The notes under the pieces were generated by a model, which saw nothing but the letters and a program-made list of their open reading frames with translations, made no database searches and was not told where the DNA came from. Shown here in pieces: positions 34,423 to 45,844 of a DNA stretch of 64,000 nucleotides; the first letter of the stretch is position 1, and each line of letters opens with the position of its first letter. Source of the stretch: Planctomycetota bacterium (GTDB lineage: Bacteria; Planctomycetota; Phycisphaerae; Phycisphaerales; Phycisphaeraceae); the NCBI GenBank assembly GCA_021413865.1, contig JAIOPN010000067.1:1-64000 (forward strand). Direction: 5' to 3'. Position numbers and translations under genes: made by a program.

Positions 34423-37400
34423 TCTTTCGTCTTTCCGGGCGCATTGGTTGGTGCGCCCGACGTACTCAGCGCCTTGTAGTACGCACCGACCAGGTCCTCG
34501 AAACCCTCCGGCATCGCCTGCCTCGAGCCGGCGGTGATCTGCTCGCGCATGTCCGGCGGCAGGTCGCGTGCCTTCTGGAGCGAAAGGCTCACCGCCTCGT
34601 CGATCCGCAGTTGATCGGCTTTGAGCTCCTGGATCGCCGTCTTGCGTTTCCGCGCCGCGTCGTCGTAGCGGAGGTCGCGCAGGTCGCCCTCGGAGGCCTC
34701 CATCAACTGCAACGCCCGCTCGACCCGGTCCGACGACCGCCCCAGCGACTCCATCTGTTTCGCCAGTTGCTGCGCCCGCTCACGGAGCGTGGCCTGGTTC
34801 TGCTTGAGCCGGTCCATCTCACGCGAGAAGTCCGGCGGCGTCCCGCCCTGAAGGCCACGCGAGCCGCCCCCGGTCTTTTTCCCACCGCCCGTCGCGCCGC
34901 GCGGGTCGAGCTGTTTGTCGGTCTTGGGCTGGCCGGACTCGTATTTCTCGCTGGTCAGCCGGGCGGGGGTGGGCCTGCCCTCCATCGCCTTGGATTCATC
35001 ACCGACCATCTGCCCCGAGGAGCGCCCTCGCCGCCCGGCGCCGGACCGCCCCGTGATCTCGCTGCTGTTGGGCATCTGGTTCCCCGTCTTGCCCGTGGCG
35101 CTGAAGCTGCTGATCGGACCGTCACCGATGTCCCACCCCGCCTGCGGGGTGTCCCCGCCCCAGGTGCTGGTCACGTCGTCCGCCTCCTGGTCGAACTCCT
35201 GCATGTCCTCGATCAGATCGCCGACCATGTCCTGGAGGTTCGACGGCAGCGGCGCGGGCTGGACCTCGAACTTGCCCTCCGCGCCTTCCTCCATCACCAC
35301 GCGGGCGCTGTCCCCGGTGGCCATCATCCACACCTCCAGGTCCTCGAGCACCTTCGTGCTGATGACCTTCGCGCCCTTTTCCAGCGGGGTGGCCACCTCG
35401 CTGGTCGGGGCGCGTTGCTTCTTCTCCACTTCTTCAAAGATGGAGGGCAATGTTTCGCCGAGGGCGGAATCCTTCACGAAGCCCTCGGGCAGCTTCGCCA
35501 GCCCGTCCACGGTGTCCTTCAGCCACTGCTTCCAGCGGTCGAGTCGTTGCTCGGTGTCGCGAGGCTTGTCGGGCGATTCGCCCTGGACCTCGTCGTCGCC
35601 GCGCCGCTTGGCGGTGCGTTCGTACTGCTCCTTGATCTCCCGCTGTTCGGAGAGGAAATGGTCCAGGTCCCGCGCGAGCTTGCTCAGCGCCGCCGTCACC
35701 CGCTGGTGCGCCCCGGGGTCGGTGTGCTCCATCTTTTTGATGTTGTCGCGCAGCGTCTGGTCCCGGGTCAGGCGTCGCAGCATCTCCTCGAGCGCGGCGA
35801 CGATCTTGTCCTGGCCCGGCAGGGAGCGGTCGGCGAAGGTGTCGCTCTGCGATGTGTCCGCGCTGTCCCTGCCGCTCTCCAGCAGCGCGATGACCTCCGC
35901 CATCGGGCCTGAGCCCAGCGCGCGTAGCTCGTCGATCATCGTCTTCATCACGAAGGAGCGGCTCTCCATGACGTCGGCGAGTTGGAGGGCCGAGCGTCGG
36001 ATCAGGGCCTGCCGCTCCACCAGCGGCCCTGCGGGCGCATGCCCCGCGGACTCGTTGCGGTTGAGCCGTTGCAGCCGGATCAGCTCCGTGATGGCGCGGG
36101 AATACTCGGCGAGCTGCATCTCCGTCAGCGCCCGCATCTGTTCCGGGGTCAGCACACTGACCCGGAAGTGGCGCGACTCGCCGAAGCCCGGGCGGGTGGC
36201 GACGTTGTTGCGGTCCTCGGCGGTCGCCCAGTATTCGAGCACAGCACCGGGTTTGAGACCTAGCTCCCCCGTCGTTTGCTCGAACGTGAGGTCCAGCCGG
36301 CGCCGCGGCGCGCCCTCCGTGGGCCACGCATGGAGGACCTGCGTCCGGGCGTTGGGTTGATCGGGATTGACCCGGCCCAGCAGCGTGACGGGGCCAAGCC
36401 CGTAGTCGTCCTGGGCGATCAGCGACAGGTTTATTTTTTCATCGGGCGGGAGCTGCACGTCGCGGCCGGGTTTGGGGATTGAGACGAGTGGCGGCTGGTC
36501 GGCGTCGATGCCGATCATGTAACGCCCGGCCTCAACTTCGTTGCCCACGCGGTCGGTGAGCATCACCCGGTATTCGGCCGGACGGCGGAGCACGACACGC
36601 CCGGTCCAGAACCCCGCGTCCGCCGCATCGGCGGCAAGCTCGATCGGCGATTCACCGTCGATGATGACCGAGGCCTTGTTGAGCGGCTTGTTGGCGCTCA
36701 GGCCGAGCGTCGCGACGGTGGCGGGCAGGCCGTTGAGATTGCCGTCGGGTTTCTCGACGATACGGTCGGGCAGGGCGGTGTAGTCGGGGTAGTGGTAGGT
36801 CACGGCCGTCGCCGTGATGCGCGGGCGCGGCTCGATCCGCACATCCACCCGGCGGCTGCGGGCGTCGCCGGCGGCGACATAAAAGGTGAACGGGCCTTCG
36901 ACGGGGGCTACCGTGTAGGCAAAACCGTGCTCGCCGCGCGGCCGCATCAGCATGCTGTGATTGACGCCGCGTCCATCCACGAGGATCAGCGACGCCTCGT
37001 CCGCCGGCCTCCGACCGCCGACCGTGGCGCTGACCTCCAGCGAGGAGCCTTCGAGCACCGTCAGGTCATCGCCCGGTGCGATGGCGATGGTCGTCCACGT
37101 GAACGGGGGCACGTCCGCCCACGGAAGCGCGACGCGCACCAGGCTCGCCCGGGCGCCTGGCCCGCCGATCAGTGCATAACCCGAGATCACGACCACCCCC
37201 GTCAGCAGCAGGAGCGAGTGGCGGGCGAGCAGCGGTGACGCCACCGCGCGGGCGAAATCGATCTCATCGACGACGGCCGCGGCCTGATCCACGATCGCCC
37301 GCACCAACCGGGGGGCGGCGGGCGCGGTTTCACGCCCCAGTTGCAGGGCGTTGATCAACCGGTTGTTCATGCCGGGGTGATGGGACTCGATCATCGCGGC

Positions 37401-37664
37401 ATAAAAATCCTCCGAGTGCCGGGCCATCAGCGGCAATGCCAGGGCACGATACCCCACCGCGCCCGCGGTTCCCGCGATCACGGCGAAGAGCACGCACCTC
37501 CCGAGTGATTCAAAGGCGATCAGTTGATCCAGCGCCGCCGTGACGACCCACGCCGTCAGCACCGCGGCAGCAACGATCAGCAACCCTTCGATGGCGCGGC
37601 GGACCTGCCACCCGCGCCTGACGATGGCGATCGTGCTGATCAGATTGCTGTAGGCCTGGGTCAT
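34419..37664 (-). CDS. DUF4175-like membrane protein with a long coiled-coil region (module A)
   Basis: A 1081-aa protein. Three hydrophobic segments occur in the first ~170 residues (ALLIVAAAVLTAW-like at ~25-45, a pair near 55-75, and HSLLLLTGVVVISGYALIG). A beta-rich extracytoplasmic region follows to ~480. A charged, Gln/Arg/Glu-rich coiled-coil and low-complexity part takes up the rest. The closest group is DUF4175-type proteins, which often accompany MoxR/VWA clusters; their function is unknown. A paralogue of the same layout is at 50231. The ATG lies 13 nt after the VWA gene. Confidence 0.6.
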   Translation of the reverse strand: MTQAYSNLISTIAIVRRGWQVRRAIEGLLIVAAAVLTAWVVTAALDQLIAFESLGRCVLFAVIAGTAGAVGYRALALPLMARHSEDFYAAMIESHHPGMNNRLINALQLGRETAPAAPRLVRAIVDQAAAVVDEIDFARAVASPLLARHSLLLLTGVVVISGYALIGGPGARASLVRVALPWADVPPFTWTTIAIAPGDDLTVLEGSSLEVSATVGGRRPADEASLILVDGRGVNHSMLMRPRGEHGFAYTVAPVEGPFTFYVAAGDARSRRVDVRIEPRPRITATAVTYHYPDYTALPDRIVEKPDGNLNGLPATVATLGLSANKPLNKASVIIDGESPIELAADAADAGFWTGRVVLRRPAEYRVMLTDRVGNEVEAGRYMIGIDADQPPLVSIPKPGRDVQLPPDEKINLSLIAQDDYGLGPVTLLGRVNPDQPNARTQVLHAWPTEGAPRRRLDLTFEQTTGELGLKPGAVLEYWATAEDRNNVATRPGFGESRHFRVSVLTPEQMRALTEMQLAEYSRAITELIRLQRLNRNESAGHAPAGPLVERQALIRRSALQLADVMESRSFVMKTMIDELRALGSGPMAEVIALLESGRDSADTSQSDTFADRSLPGQDKIVAALEEMLRRLTRDQTLRDNIKKMEHTDPGAHQRVTAALSKLARDLDHFLSEQREIKEQYERTAKRRGDDEVQGESPDKPRDTEQRLDRWKQWLKDTVDGLAKLPEGFVKDSALGETLPSIFEEVEKKQRAPTSEVATPLEKGAKVISTKVLEDLEVWMMATGDSARVVMEEGAEGKFEVQPAPLPSNLQDMVGDLIEDMQEFDQEADDVTSTWGGDTPQAGWDIGDGPISSFSATGKTGNQMPNSSEITGRSGAGRRGRSSGQMVGDESKAMEGRPTPARLTSEKYESGQPKTDKQLDPRGATGGGKKTGGGSRGLQGGTPPDFSREMDRLKQNQATLRERAQQLAKQMESLGRSSDRVERALQLMEASEGDLRDLRYDDAARKRKTAIQELKADQLRIDEAVSLSLQKARDLPPDMREQITAGSRQAMPEGFEDLVGAYYKALSTSGAPTNAPGKTKE

Positions 37665-37677
37665 CGCGACGCCTTGC

Positions 37678-39960
37678 TTAGATCAACTGGTGCTTTCGGC
37701 GGACCACCCACTCCACGCAGACGCAGGCCAGGAAGAGCAGGAACAGGAACGGGCTGTTCCAGACGCCCGCGCGCCGTGTCTCGAAACTGGTCCAGGCCCG
37801 GTCGGGCAGCGCATCGAGCAATGCCCTGATGGAGCTTTCATCATTGATGGCGGCGGATACACCGCCGGTGAGCGAGGCGATCTGCGAGAGGCTGGCCGGA
37901 TTGGTCGAGGGATCATCCAACTCCAACGGTGAACCCTGCACGAGGAACTCGGTGGTGTCGCTCGCAAGATCGCGCGGTGGGGCGTCTTCCAAGGCGGGGG
38001 CGGCGAGCCGCGCCTCGGCGGTGAACCGGCCGCCGCGATCCGGGAAGTAGGAGGCGGTCCACGCGTCGGGATCTGCGGTCTGCGACAACTGCACGGGCAC
38101 CGATCGGCCGTCGGGAGTGCGGACGGTGAGCGAGGGTGACGCGGGGAGTTTGTCGGTGCCGGGAACCATGCCCGCCGGGTTACGGCGCACCTCGAAGGCA
38201 ACCTGCTTGCCGCGCGGGTAGGACGCGGCATCGGTGGTGACGCGGAGCGCGGGCCGCTGCGTCAGCACGTCGCGTCGCGCCAGCCAGCGCACCATCTGCG
38301 ACCAGAAGCGCACGTACATGGTGTCCGGCTGGCCGGTGAGGCGTGTGTAGCGTGACCATTTCCACGTCGTGTCGGCGGTGATCAGGGCGACGGTGCCCTT
38401 GCCGAACCCCTGGGTGATGAGGACGGGGTATCCCTTGTGATCCGGGTCGTCGCTGGATGCGGTGGGGTGGCGTGCCAGGACCATCGCACCGGGCTTGGTT
38501 TTCGCGACGGCCACGACGCCCGCCAGCCTCGGCAGCGATTCCCACGCCGCGGTGTCGCGCGACAGGTCGCCGGTGAGGAACATCGCCGGGTGCGACCGGC
38601 CCTCGGGGGTGAGTTGGAACTGGAACGGCTCGTCGATCTGCGTCGCGGCGCCGGTTGCCGGCTCGACGGGGAGCGCCGCGGAGAGCAATGTCGCCGGCAG
38701 CCCCGCGGGAGAGAGGTTGTGATACCCCCCGAGGATCATCATCGCGCCGCCGTCGGAGACCCAGTCGCGCAGGGCGCGGAACGCGGTTTCGTCGAGCATC
38801 GTAGCCTCAAGGTCACCCAGCAGGATGACGTCGATCTTTTTGAGCCGCTCGGGCGTCAGGAGTTCCGCGCCGGCCAGAGCGGACGTCGCGCCGAGCTGAT
38901 CGGGCGACGCGGAGCGGACGAGTGTGACCAGGTCGATGTCCGGGTCTGAGCTCAGCCGGTCGCGCAGAAAGGTGTACTCGGGTCGCAGATACCCCTCGAC
39001 ATACAGCACACGGATCGGCTCGGCCTCGACGCGCAAGCGGAAAGAGACGCTGTTATTGCCCCCGGTGCGTTCGCCCGGCTGCTCAGGCACATGGGCGGCG
39101 AACGAAAAATCACCCGGTTGTGTCGGCGTGAACGACAACTCTACGACACGCTGCGCCGCCCCCTGCGGCAGCGACACCTTGCCAGCCGCGACCACGGAAC
39201 CGGCAAGCTCGATCTGCACCGGCGGTTCGATCGCCGCGCCGGTGTCCTTGCTGACAACGACGCGCACCCGGACCGTGTTATGCACCATGGCACGCTGCGG
39301 GGCGTCCACGGCGGTGACGGCCAGGTCAAAGGGGGCACCCGCCGACGGGGAAGTGACCCGGAAACCCACCGTGTAAACCGACGTCACCAGGTCCTGCGCC
39401 GCCAGGTAGCTTTCGCGGCCGGAGGTGTCCCGGCCGTCGCTGACGAGCAGGATGCCCGCCGCGCTGCGCCCCCGCAGGCGCGACGAAGCCGACCGCAGGG
39501 CACGGAGCAGGTCGGTCTGCTCGGCGGTGGGCTCGGACGGGAGCTTTCCCGGCGGGATAGGCTCGCCGTTGATGTTGAAGAGCGAGATATCGAACCGCCG
39601 CCGCAGCGCGGTGGCGAAATCAGAATCCGTGACCAGGCGGCGCGCCAGTTCATAGCGTGACACGCCTTCGCCCCCGGGCGCCGAGAGCCACATGCTCTGC
39701 GAGTCGTCGAGCACTACGGCCAGACGTGTCTTCTGCGTGTGCTCCTCCGTGCGTGTCCAGCCGGGCTTGACCAGCGAGACCATCAGCGCCAGCACGCCCG
39801 CGGCGCGGAGGGTGAACAATCCGATCGCCATCGACCGGCCGCTGCGCCGGTACATCCCCAGATACGTCCAGCCGAGCACGCCCAGCGAGACCACCGCGAC
39901 GCCGATCCACAGCCACGGCGGGTCGAAGTTGTCGAACGTGATGTCGGCGAGCGTGGCCAT
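37678..39960 (-). CDS. VWA-domain membrane protein with a GATase-like domain (module A)
   Basis: A 760-aa protein. Two N-terminal membrane helices are followed by a von Willebrand A domain with an intact MIDAS start (VVLDDSQSMW, ~residue 85) and the later LLVSDGRD. The middle contains VILLGDLEATMLDETAFRALRD, then GGAMMILGGYHN, resembling the class I glutamine-amidotransferase fold often found after VWA in these proteins. A final helix (FLFLLFLACVCVEWVV) near the C terminus anchors it again. The open frame reaches 40074, but the ATG at 39960 starts at the membrane part. It is 2 nt after the BatA-like stop. Confidence 0.75.
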   Translation of the reverse strand: MATLADITFDNFDPPWLWIGVAVVSLGVLGWTYLGMYRRSGRSMAIGLFTLRAAGVLALMVSLVKPGWTRTEEHTQKTRLAVVLDDSQSMWLSAPGGEGVSRYELARRLVTDSDFATALRRRFDISLFNINGEPIPPGKLPSEPTAEQTDLLRALRSASSRLRGRSAAGILLVSDGRDTSGRESYLAAQDLVTSVYTVGFRVTSPSAGAPFDLAVTAVDAPQRAMVHNTVRVRVVVSKDTGAAIEPPVQIELAGSVVAAGKVSLPQGAAQRVVELSFTPTQPGDFSFAAHVPEQPGERTGGNNSVSFRLRVEAEPIRVLYVEGYLRPEYTFLRDRLSSDPDIDLVTLVRSASPDQLGATSALAGAELLTPERLKKIDVILLGDLEATMLDETAFRALRDWVSDGGAMMILGGYHNLSPAGLPATLLSAALPVEPATGAATQIDEPFQFQLTPEGRSHPAMFLTGDLSRDTAAWESLPRLAGVVAVAKTKPGAMVLARHPTASSDDPDHKGYPVLITQGFGKGTVALITADTTWKWSRYTRLTGQPDTMYVRFWSQMVRWLARRDVLTQRPALRVTTDAASYPRGKQVAFEVRRNPAGMVPGTDKLPASPSLTVRTPDGRSVPVQLSQTADPDAWTASYFPDRGGRFTAEARLAAPALEDAPPRDLASDTTEFLVQGSPLELDDPSTNPASLSQIASLTGGVSAAINDESSIRALLDALPDRAWTSFETRRAGVWNSPFLFLLFLACVCVEWVVRRKHQLI

Positions 39961-39962
39961 GG

Positions 39963-42278
39963 TTAGGCGGCGGAGCGTTCGGGTTTGTGTGGCGTTGAAG
40001 GGCCGGCGTCGCGGCGCGACATAGCGTCCGGCTCGGCCTGGAGGCGTCGGCGCGAGAGGCGGTTGGCCAGCCACGGCTCAAACACCGCCACCAGCAGCGC
40101 CGCCAGGAGCAGTTGGTCCCACAGGCCCAATCCCTGACGCGCGACCTGGCCCACTTCGACCGCCGCGTCCGGGCCGTCGGCGTAGGACCACGTGGTGTCC
40201 GGCGACATCGCGGTGGAGAGCGCCTCCTTGTCGAAACGGGTCGGCTCGGATTCGTCACCGGGGATGTTCACCGAGAAGAGATAACGCGGCGGTGTATCGG
40301 CACCGTCTGTGGCGGAGCGGACGCGGTACACGCCTGCGTGCTCGGTGGCGGTGAACTCCAGCGGCGGGGTGACGCGCTGCGCACTGGGCCGGCCGGGGAT
40401 GGCCGCCGAGGCGGTACCGTCGGGCTCCACGACCTGCAGCGACTCGGTCTGCGTGGTCGAAGAGGGCAGGGCGACGACACGGCCCGCGGCAACAAAACCC
40501 GCGTCGCTCAGCGACGGCTGCACGCAATAGCCGACGATGCGGTACAGCCAGGGCACGTAAGCAGGCTGGAGCGGGAAGTTGGTCCAGTCCCGGTCGATGG
40601 TGGAGCCGAAGAGGAGCACCCGGCCCCTGCCGAACCGCTTCTCGGCAAGGAGCGGGTCGCCGTCCGCGGTGCGCATGAGCACGGACTCGGGCGGCGCATC
40701 GAACCGGATGCGGCTTCGGAACGTGACGCCGGTGAGCAGGCCGAACCGGCCATCGGCGAAACCGGCGAGCGCGGGGTGCTCGTCGGCGACCGATCCGATG
40801 ATCCCGGCGGCGTCCTCGGCCGCTGCGCTCTCCCCGACAATCTGCGTGAGTCGGCCGGGCAGCAGGCCGCCGTGCAGGCGGCCCTGACTGCTCCAGGGGG
40901 CGGACGCGGATGGAGTTGTGTGGTCGCCGCAGGTGATGAAGAGGTTGCCGCCCGCATCGACATAGTGTTCGAGTGCTTCGAGCGCCGCGGCGTTGAGCGG
41001 GCCGACATTGGCGAGCACGACCAGGGCGTGGGGCTTGAGGCGGTCGGGGGTGATCTGCTCCGGCGTCAGGGTGGTAACCTCGATCGCCGCGCGGTCGGCG
41101 GCGGGGGAGGCGACATCGGTGTTGGCAGCGAGGGCGACGCGCAGGAAAAACAGCTCGTCCTTCACCGGCACGCTCGACGGCGCGCCGTCGATGGCCAGGA
41201 TGCTCGCCTTCTGCTCGACGTGGACCGCGAAGTGGCGGCGGTCGTCGGCGGTGACGGCGTCGATCACGGATTTGGCGTCGGCGGCGGGGTCGGGGCCGAT
41301 CTCGACCCGCCCCGGGTGCCAGCCGGGCTTGGCGAAGCGGTGAACGAATCGCACGAGCCGGCCGCGCCCCGGCGAGACGGTGATCGGTTTGTGCGCGACG
41401 ACCTGGTCATCGATAAGCAGGCGTGCCTCGATCACGCGCTCGCGACGGCCGTGATTGGTGACGAGCGCGGCGAAGGTGAAGGGCACGCCGACCATGGGGC
41501 GCGAGGTGCCGTACTGGATCGCATCAACGGAAATGTTGTCCGCCACACCACCGGCCGCCGCGTCACAGGCGACGAAGACGACGGACGTATTGAGTCCGCC
41601 GGAAACGGCTTCCCCCTCGCCGAACCCCGAGGCCTGCATATCGCTGAAGACGTAGACCTCCCTCGCGCCGGCGCCGCCCGAGCCGGCTCCGTTCTGCGGG
41701 GTTGCGGCCGGTGCCCCGATGATCTGGCGGGCCTGATCGACCGCTGAGGGGATGTCCCCGGCAAGGTCGGTAGGTTCGATCTGGCGGACCGCGTCGCGCA
41801 GCGCCTCGGCGTCGTTGCTGGGGTCGGGGAACAGCACGCGCACGCCCGACTCACGCCGCCCGGCAAGGATGAGGGTGGCCCGGTCGCCCCGGAGCGGGGA
41901 GAGGTCGTCGATGATGCGCATCGCGCCGCGCTTGGCCTTGTCGAGCGACGAGCCCTCGGCGCCGGTCGCCGCCATCGAGGCGGAGTCGTCGATCACGATC
42001 GCCACCGTGCGTTTCCCGCCCGCCAGCGCCGCCAAACCGGGCAGGCGGAAGAGCGGCTGCGCGAGGGCGAGCACGAACAGGGTGATCAGCCCGACGCGCA
42101 GGAGCATGACCAGCACGTCCTGGAACCGCGCCCTGCGGGAGGACTGCACGAACCGCTCGTCGAAGAAGCGGGTCGTGCTGAAGAGGACGTTCTTCACCCG
42201 GCGGGTGCGGCGCAGGTGCAGCAGCAGTGGGACGCCGGCGGCGAGGAGGCCGATCAGAAATAGCGGGGCGAGAAACAT
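39963..42278 (-). CDS. BatA-like VWA membrane protein (module A)
   Basis: A 771-aa protein opening with the BatA N-terminal signature (MFLAPLFLIGLLAAGVPLLL, then HLRRTRRVKNVLFSTTRFF) and a second helix at ~58-78. The VWA domain has an intact MIDAS (AIVIDDSASMA, ~96). A GATase-like domain with LVVLANVGPLNAAALEALEHY and GGNLFITCGDHT follows, and a C-terminal helix (LWDQLLLAALLVAVFEPWLA) closes the protein. BatA proteins work with MoxR ATPases and DUF58 proteins at the membrane. Here all three are adjacent and in one direction. Confidence 0.85.
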   Translation of the reverse strand: MFLAPLFLIGLLAAGVPLLLHLRRTRRVKNVLFSTTRFFDERFVQSSRRARFQDVLVMLLRVGLITLFVLALAQPLFRLPGLAALAGGKRTVAIVIDDSASMAATGAEGSSLDKAKRGAMRIIDDLSPLRGDRATLILAGRRESGVRVLFPDPSNDAEALRDAVRQIEPTDLAGDIPSAVDQARQIIGAPAATPQNGAGSGGAGAREVYVFSDMQASGFGEGEAVSGGLNTSVVFVACDAAAGGVADNISVDAIQYGTSRPMVGVPFTFAALVTNHGRRERVIEARLLIDDQVVAHKPITVSPGRGRLVRFVHRFAKPGWHPGRVEIGPDPAADAKSVIDAVTADDRRHFAVHVEQKASILAIDGAPSSVPVKDELFFLRVALAANTDVASPAADRAAIEVTTLTPEQITPDRLKPHALVVLANVGPLNAAALEALEHYVDAGGNLFITCGDHTTPSASAPWSSQGRLHGGLLPGRLTQIVGESAAAEDAAGIIGSVADEHPALAGFADGRFGLLTGVTFRSRIRFDAPPESVLMRTADGDPLLAEKRFGRGRVLLFGSTIDRDWTNFPLQPAYVPWLYRIVGYCVQPSLSDAGFVAAGRVVALPSSTTQTESLQVVEPDGTASAAIPGRPSAQRVTPPLEFTATEHAGVYRVRSATDGADTPPRYLFSVNIPGDESEPTRFDKEALSTAMSPDTTWSYADGPDAAVEVGQVARQGLGLWDQLLLAALLVAVFEPWLANRLSRRRLQAEPDAMSRRDAGPSTPHKPERSAA

Positions 42279-42285
42279 GGTCTTT

Positions 42286-43197
42286 TTACGCGGTGATTGA
42301 AGCGCGGTGGCTCAGGTAGTTGCCCAGGAACATTTCGAACGGCTCGGAGGTGTCGGCCAGGGCGTAGCCGACTTCCCGCGAGCGGCAGCCCATGCGCACG
42401 GCATCGATGTAGGCGTTGAGCTTTTTGAGGTACTCGTTGCGGAGCGTCGCGGGGTCGGCGGAGACGCGGCGGCCGGTCTCCATGTCCTCGACCTGCGTCG
42501 CATCATCAAACGGGAACTGCAGCTCGGCGCGGTCGAGCACCTGGAACACGACGACCTCGTGCCGCTTGTGCCGCAGGTGGCTGATCGATTCGAGCAGTTC
42601 GTCCGCGCCGCCCGGGCCGCTGAACAGGTCGCTGATCACCACGACCAGCGCCCGCCGCTTCATCGTTTCGGCGAGCTGGTGGAACGTGCCCGCCAGGTCG
42701 GTGTCGCCGGCGGGGCGCGCGGCCTCGAGGGTGTCGAGCACCACGCGGAGGTGGCCCTTGCCTTGGCGGGGCGGGATGTGGCGGGCGACGGCGCGGTCGT
42801 AGGTGATCAGGCCGAAGGCGTCGTGCTGCGTCTGCATCAGGTAGGCGAGGCTGGCGGCGCAGAAGCAGCCGTACTCGAACTTCGAGATTGCGCCGCTGTG
42901 GCGGTAGCCCATGGAGGCGGAGGAGTCGAGCAGCAGGTAGCAGCGGAGGTTGGTCTGCTCCTCGTATTGCTTGACGTAGAGCTTGTCGCGCTTGGCGAGG
43001 ATCTTCCAGTCGAGGTGGCGGGGATCGACGCCGGGGGTGTACTCGCGGTGCTCGGCGAACTCGACGGAGTAGCCGCGGTGGGGCGAGCGGTGCTGGCCGG
43101 AGAAGAGCCCCTCGACGACGAGGCGCGCGGCCAGGCCGAGGTTGCGCAGCCGCGCGAGGGCGGCGGGGTCGAGGTATTTGGTGGGGGCGGTGGGCAT
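42286..43197 (-). CDS. DUF58 (VWA-like) protein (module A)
   Basis: A 303-aa soluble protein. The DUF58 signature (FAEHREYTPGVDPRHLDWKILAK) precedes a VWA-type core with DxSxS intact (LLLDSSASMGYRHSG, ~92). DUF58 proteins usually are encoded right after MoxR, as here, and are thought to be MoxR partners or clients. A paralogue lies at 56488. The gap to the MoxR stop is 35 nt and to the BatA-like start 7 nt. Confidence 0.9.
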   Translation of the reverse strand: MPTAPTKYLDPAALARLRNLGLAARLVVEGLFSGQHRSPHRGYSVEFAEHREYTPGVDPRHLDWKILAKRDKLYVKQYEEQTNLRCYLLLDSSASMGYRHSGAISKFEYGCFCAASLAYLMQTQHDAFGLITYDRAVARHIPPRQGKGHLRVVLDTLEAARPAGDTDLAGTFHQLAETMKRRALVVVISDLFSGPGGADELLESISHLRHKRHEVVVFQVLDRAELQFPFDDATQVEDMETGRRVSADPATLRNEYLKKLNAYIDAVRMGCRSREVGYALADTSEPFEMFLGNYLSHRASITA

Positions 43198-43232
43198 GGG
43201 GATAAGAGGAGACGCTAAGCCGCGGGCGGCGG

Positions 43233-44291
<1,059 letters not shown>

Positions 44292-44302
44292 GGATTCGGT
44301 CC

Positions 44303-45844
44303 TCATCGTTTGGCGGCGTAGGTCAGGATGTTCAGCGCGAGTTTTCGCGCCGAGTCGGCGTCGTAGGCGTTGGCGTAGGGGTCGTGGATGCCCTTGAGCA
44401 TGCCGAGCGTGTCGTTGCGGGAATAGACGACCACGGCTCGGCGGTCGATGGTGATCGCTTCCAGTTCTGCGGGGCGGGCGGCGAGCGTGCCGGCGTCACG
44501 CATCGCGTCGATGTTGTAGAGCGAGTGGAATAACGCGTGCTCCGGCGGGACGGCTTCGAGTTTTTGATCCGGGAACAGGCGCGTGAGCATGGCACGCACC
44601 TCGCGGTCGAACTTTGCGAAGCCGGACGTGTTGTTGATGAACAGAAACCCGCCCGCCTGCAGGTGGCGGCGCAGCGCATCGAGCGCCGCGTCGTCGAGCT
44701 TCGGCTCGCTCATGCCGGTCATGATGACGATCGGCGTGTCGGCGAGCTGCTCGATCATCGGGTCGAGCGGCTTGAGGTCGTACTCCATCGGCACGCTCGT
44801 GCGCGCCGAGGCCAGACGGATGAGCTGATAGAGGGCGTTGGGGTCAGGGTTCCAGTCACCCTGGTGGCGGAGCAGGCCAAGCTTCACCGCGGCGCGCTTC
44901 TGCGGCTGGTCCCCCGTGATCAGGCGGGTCTGTGCCTGCGTCTTGGCGAAGCGTCGCTCGGCGGAGACGTAGGCGACGAGGTTGACGCCCATGCGCAGCG
45001 CGTCGCCGGGGATCATGGCCATGGAACTCGGCGCATCGGGCGCGCGGGGCCGATCGACGACGGCGGGGGCGTAGCGGCCGTCCCACCCGCAGGTCAGGTC
45101 GTACGCCGAGAGGATCACCGCCGTGCGCGCCGCGAGGTTCAGCCCGTAGAACTGCGGCGGGCCCTCGATCTTGGTCTGCACGCCCTGCTCGACGGTGAAG
45201 TAGTGCACGTTGGCGTACTGGTAGTACCCGCGCATGACCGGGTGATCGAGCTGGAGCACCTCCATGCGGCGGTCGGTGAACATCTTTTCGATTTCGGCCC
45301 GGAAGGAGGAAACGAACTCCGGGCTCCCCAGCGCGGGGTCGCCCAGCAGCGTGCCGCCGTCAAGGAGGTATTCGCGCAGGGCGTCGCGCTGCTCATCGGT
45401 GAGGGTGAACTTCTGGTAGCCGGTGATGTAGAGCAGCGGGAGCTGGCAGGGCTTGCCCGCCTTGGACATGGCGGTGATCTCGTCGATGCCGATGAGCTGA
45501 TAGCCGTACCACGCGTCGAGCTGGTAGCGGACCTGGCGGAGGAGGTTGTCCACGTCGCCGGGGTTGGGCATGTAGTCCTGTGTGTCGCCGTATTTGAGCT
45601 TGCCCATGAAGAGGGGCGGGGCGGGCTCGGCCTTGGGCTCGCTGCGGCGCATCGGGGTGGCGGGGAGCGGCAGCGGGGGGAGTGATTCGGCGGAGGTCTG
45701 CCGCTGCGGGTCCTGGCGGGGCGGGGGGCCGAGCGTGCCGAGCTTGCGTTGGGCGAGCGTGGGGTGTGTCGCCGCGAGGAGAGCCATGCAGGCGCAGAGC
45801 CACGCGATGGCGCGCGCGGGGCACGCTCTCGCTGGCTGTGTCAT
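44303..45844 (-). CDS. secreted protein with two DUF4159 domains
   Basis: A 513-aa exported protein. Signal peptide ~1-31 (IAWLCACMALLAATHPTLAQ) is followed by a proline-rich linker. A first DUF4159-like domain is at ~75-260 (KYGDTQDYMPNPGDVDNLLRQ, then LREYLLDGGTLLGDPA). A second is at ~320-510 (LRRHLQAGGFLFINNTSG, then HALFHSLYNI). DUF4159 looks like a GATase-like fold without a known catalytic residue. The ATG at 45844 overlaps the upstream stop as ATGA. It sits between the two MoxR modules. Confidence 0.75.
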   Translation of the reverse strand: MTQPARACPARAIAWLCACMALLAATHPTLAQRKLGTLGPPPRQDPQRQTSAESLPPLPLPATPMRRSEPKAEPAPPLFMGKLKYGDTQDYMPNPGDVDNLLRQVRYQLDAWYGYQLIGIDEITAMSKAGKPCQLPLLYITGYQKFTLTDEQRDALREYLLDGGTLLGDPALGSPEFVSSFRAEIEKMFTDRRMEVLQLDHPVMRGYYQYANVHYFTVEQGVQTKIEGPPQFYGLNLAARTAVILSAYDLTCGWDGRYAPAVVDRPRAPDAPSSMAMIPGDALRMGVNLVAYVSAERRFAKTQAQTRLITGDQPQKRAAVKLGLLRHQGDWNPDPNALYQLIRLASARTSVPMEYDLKPLDPMIEQLADTPIVIMTGMSEPKLDDAALDALRRHLQAGGFLFINNTSGFAKFDREVRAMLTRLFPDQKLEAVPPEHALFHSLYNIDAMRDAGTLAARPAELEAITIDRRAVVVYSRNDTLGMLKGIHDPYANAYDADSARKLALNILTYAAKR

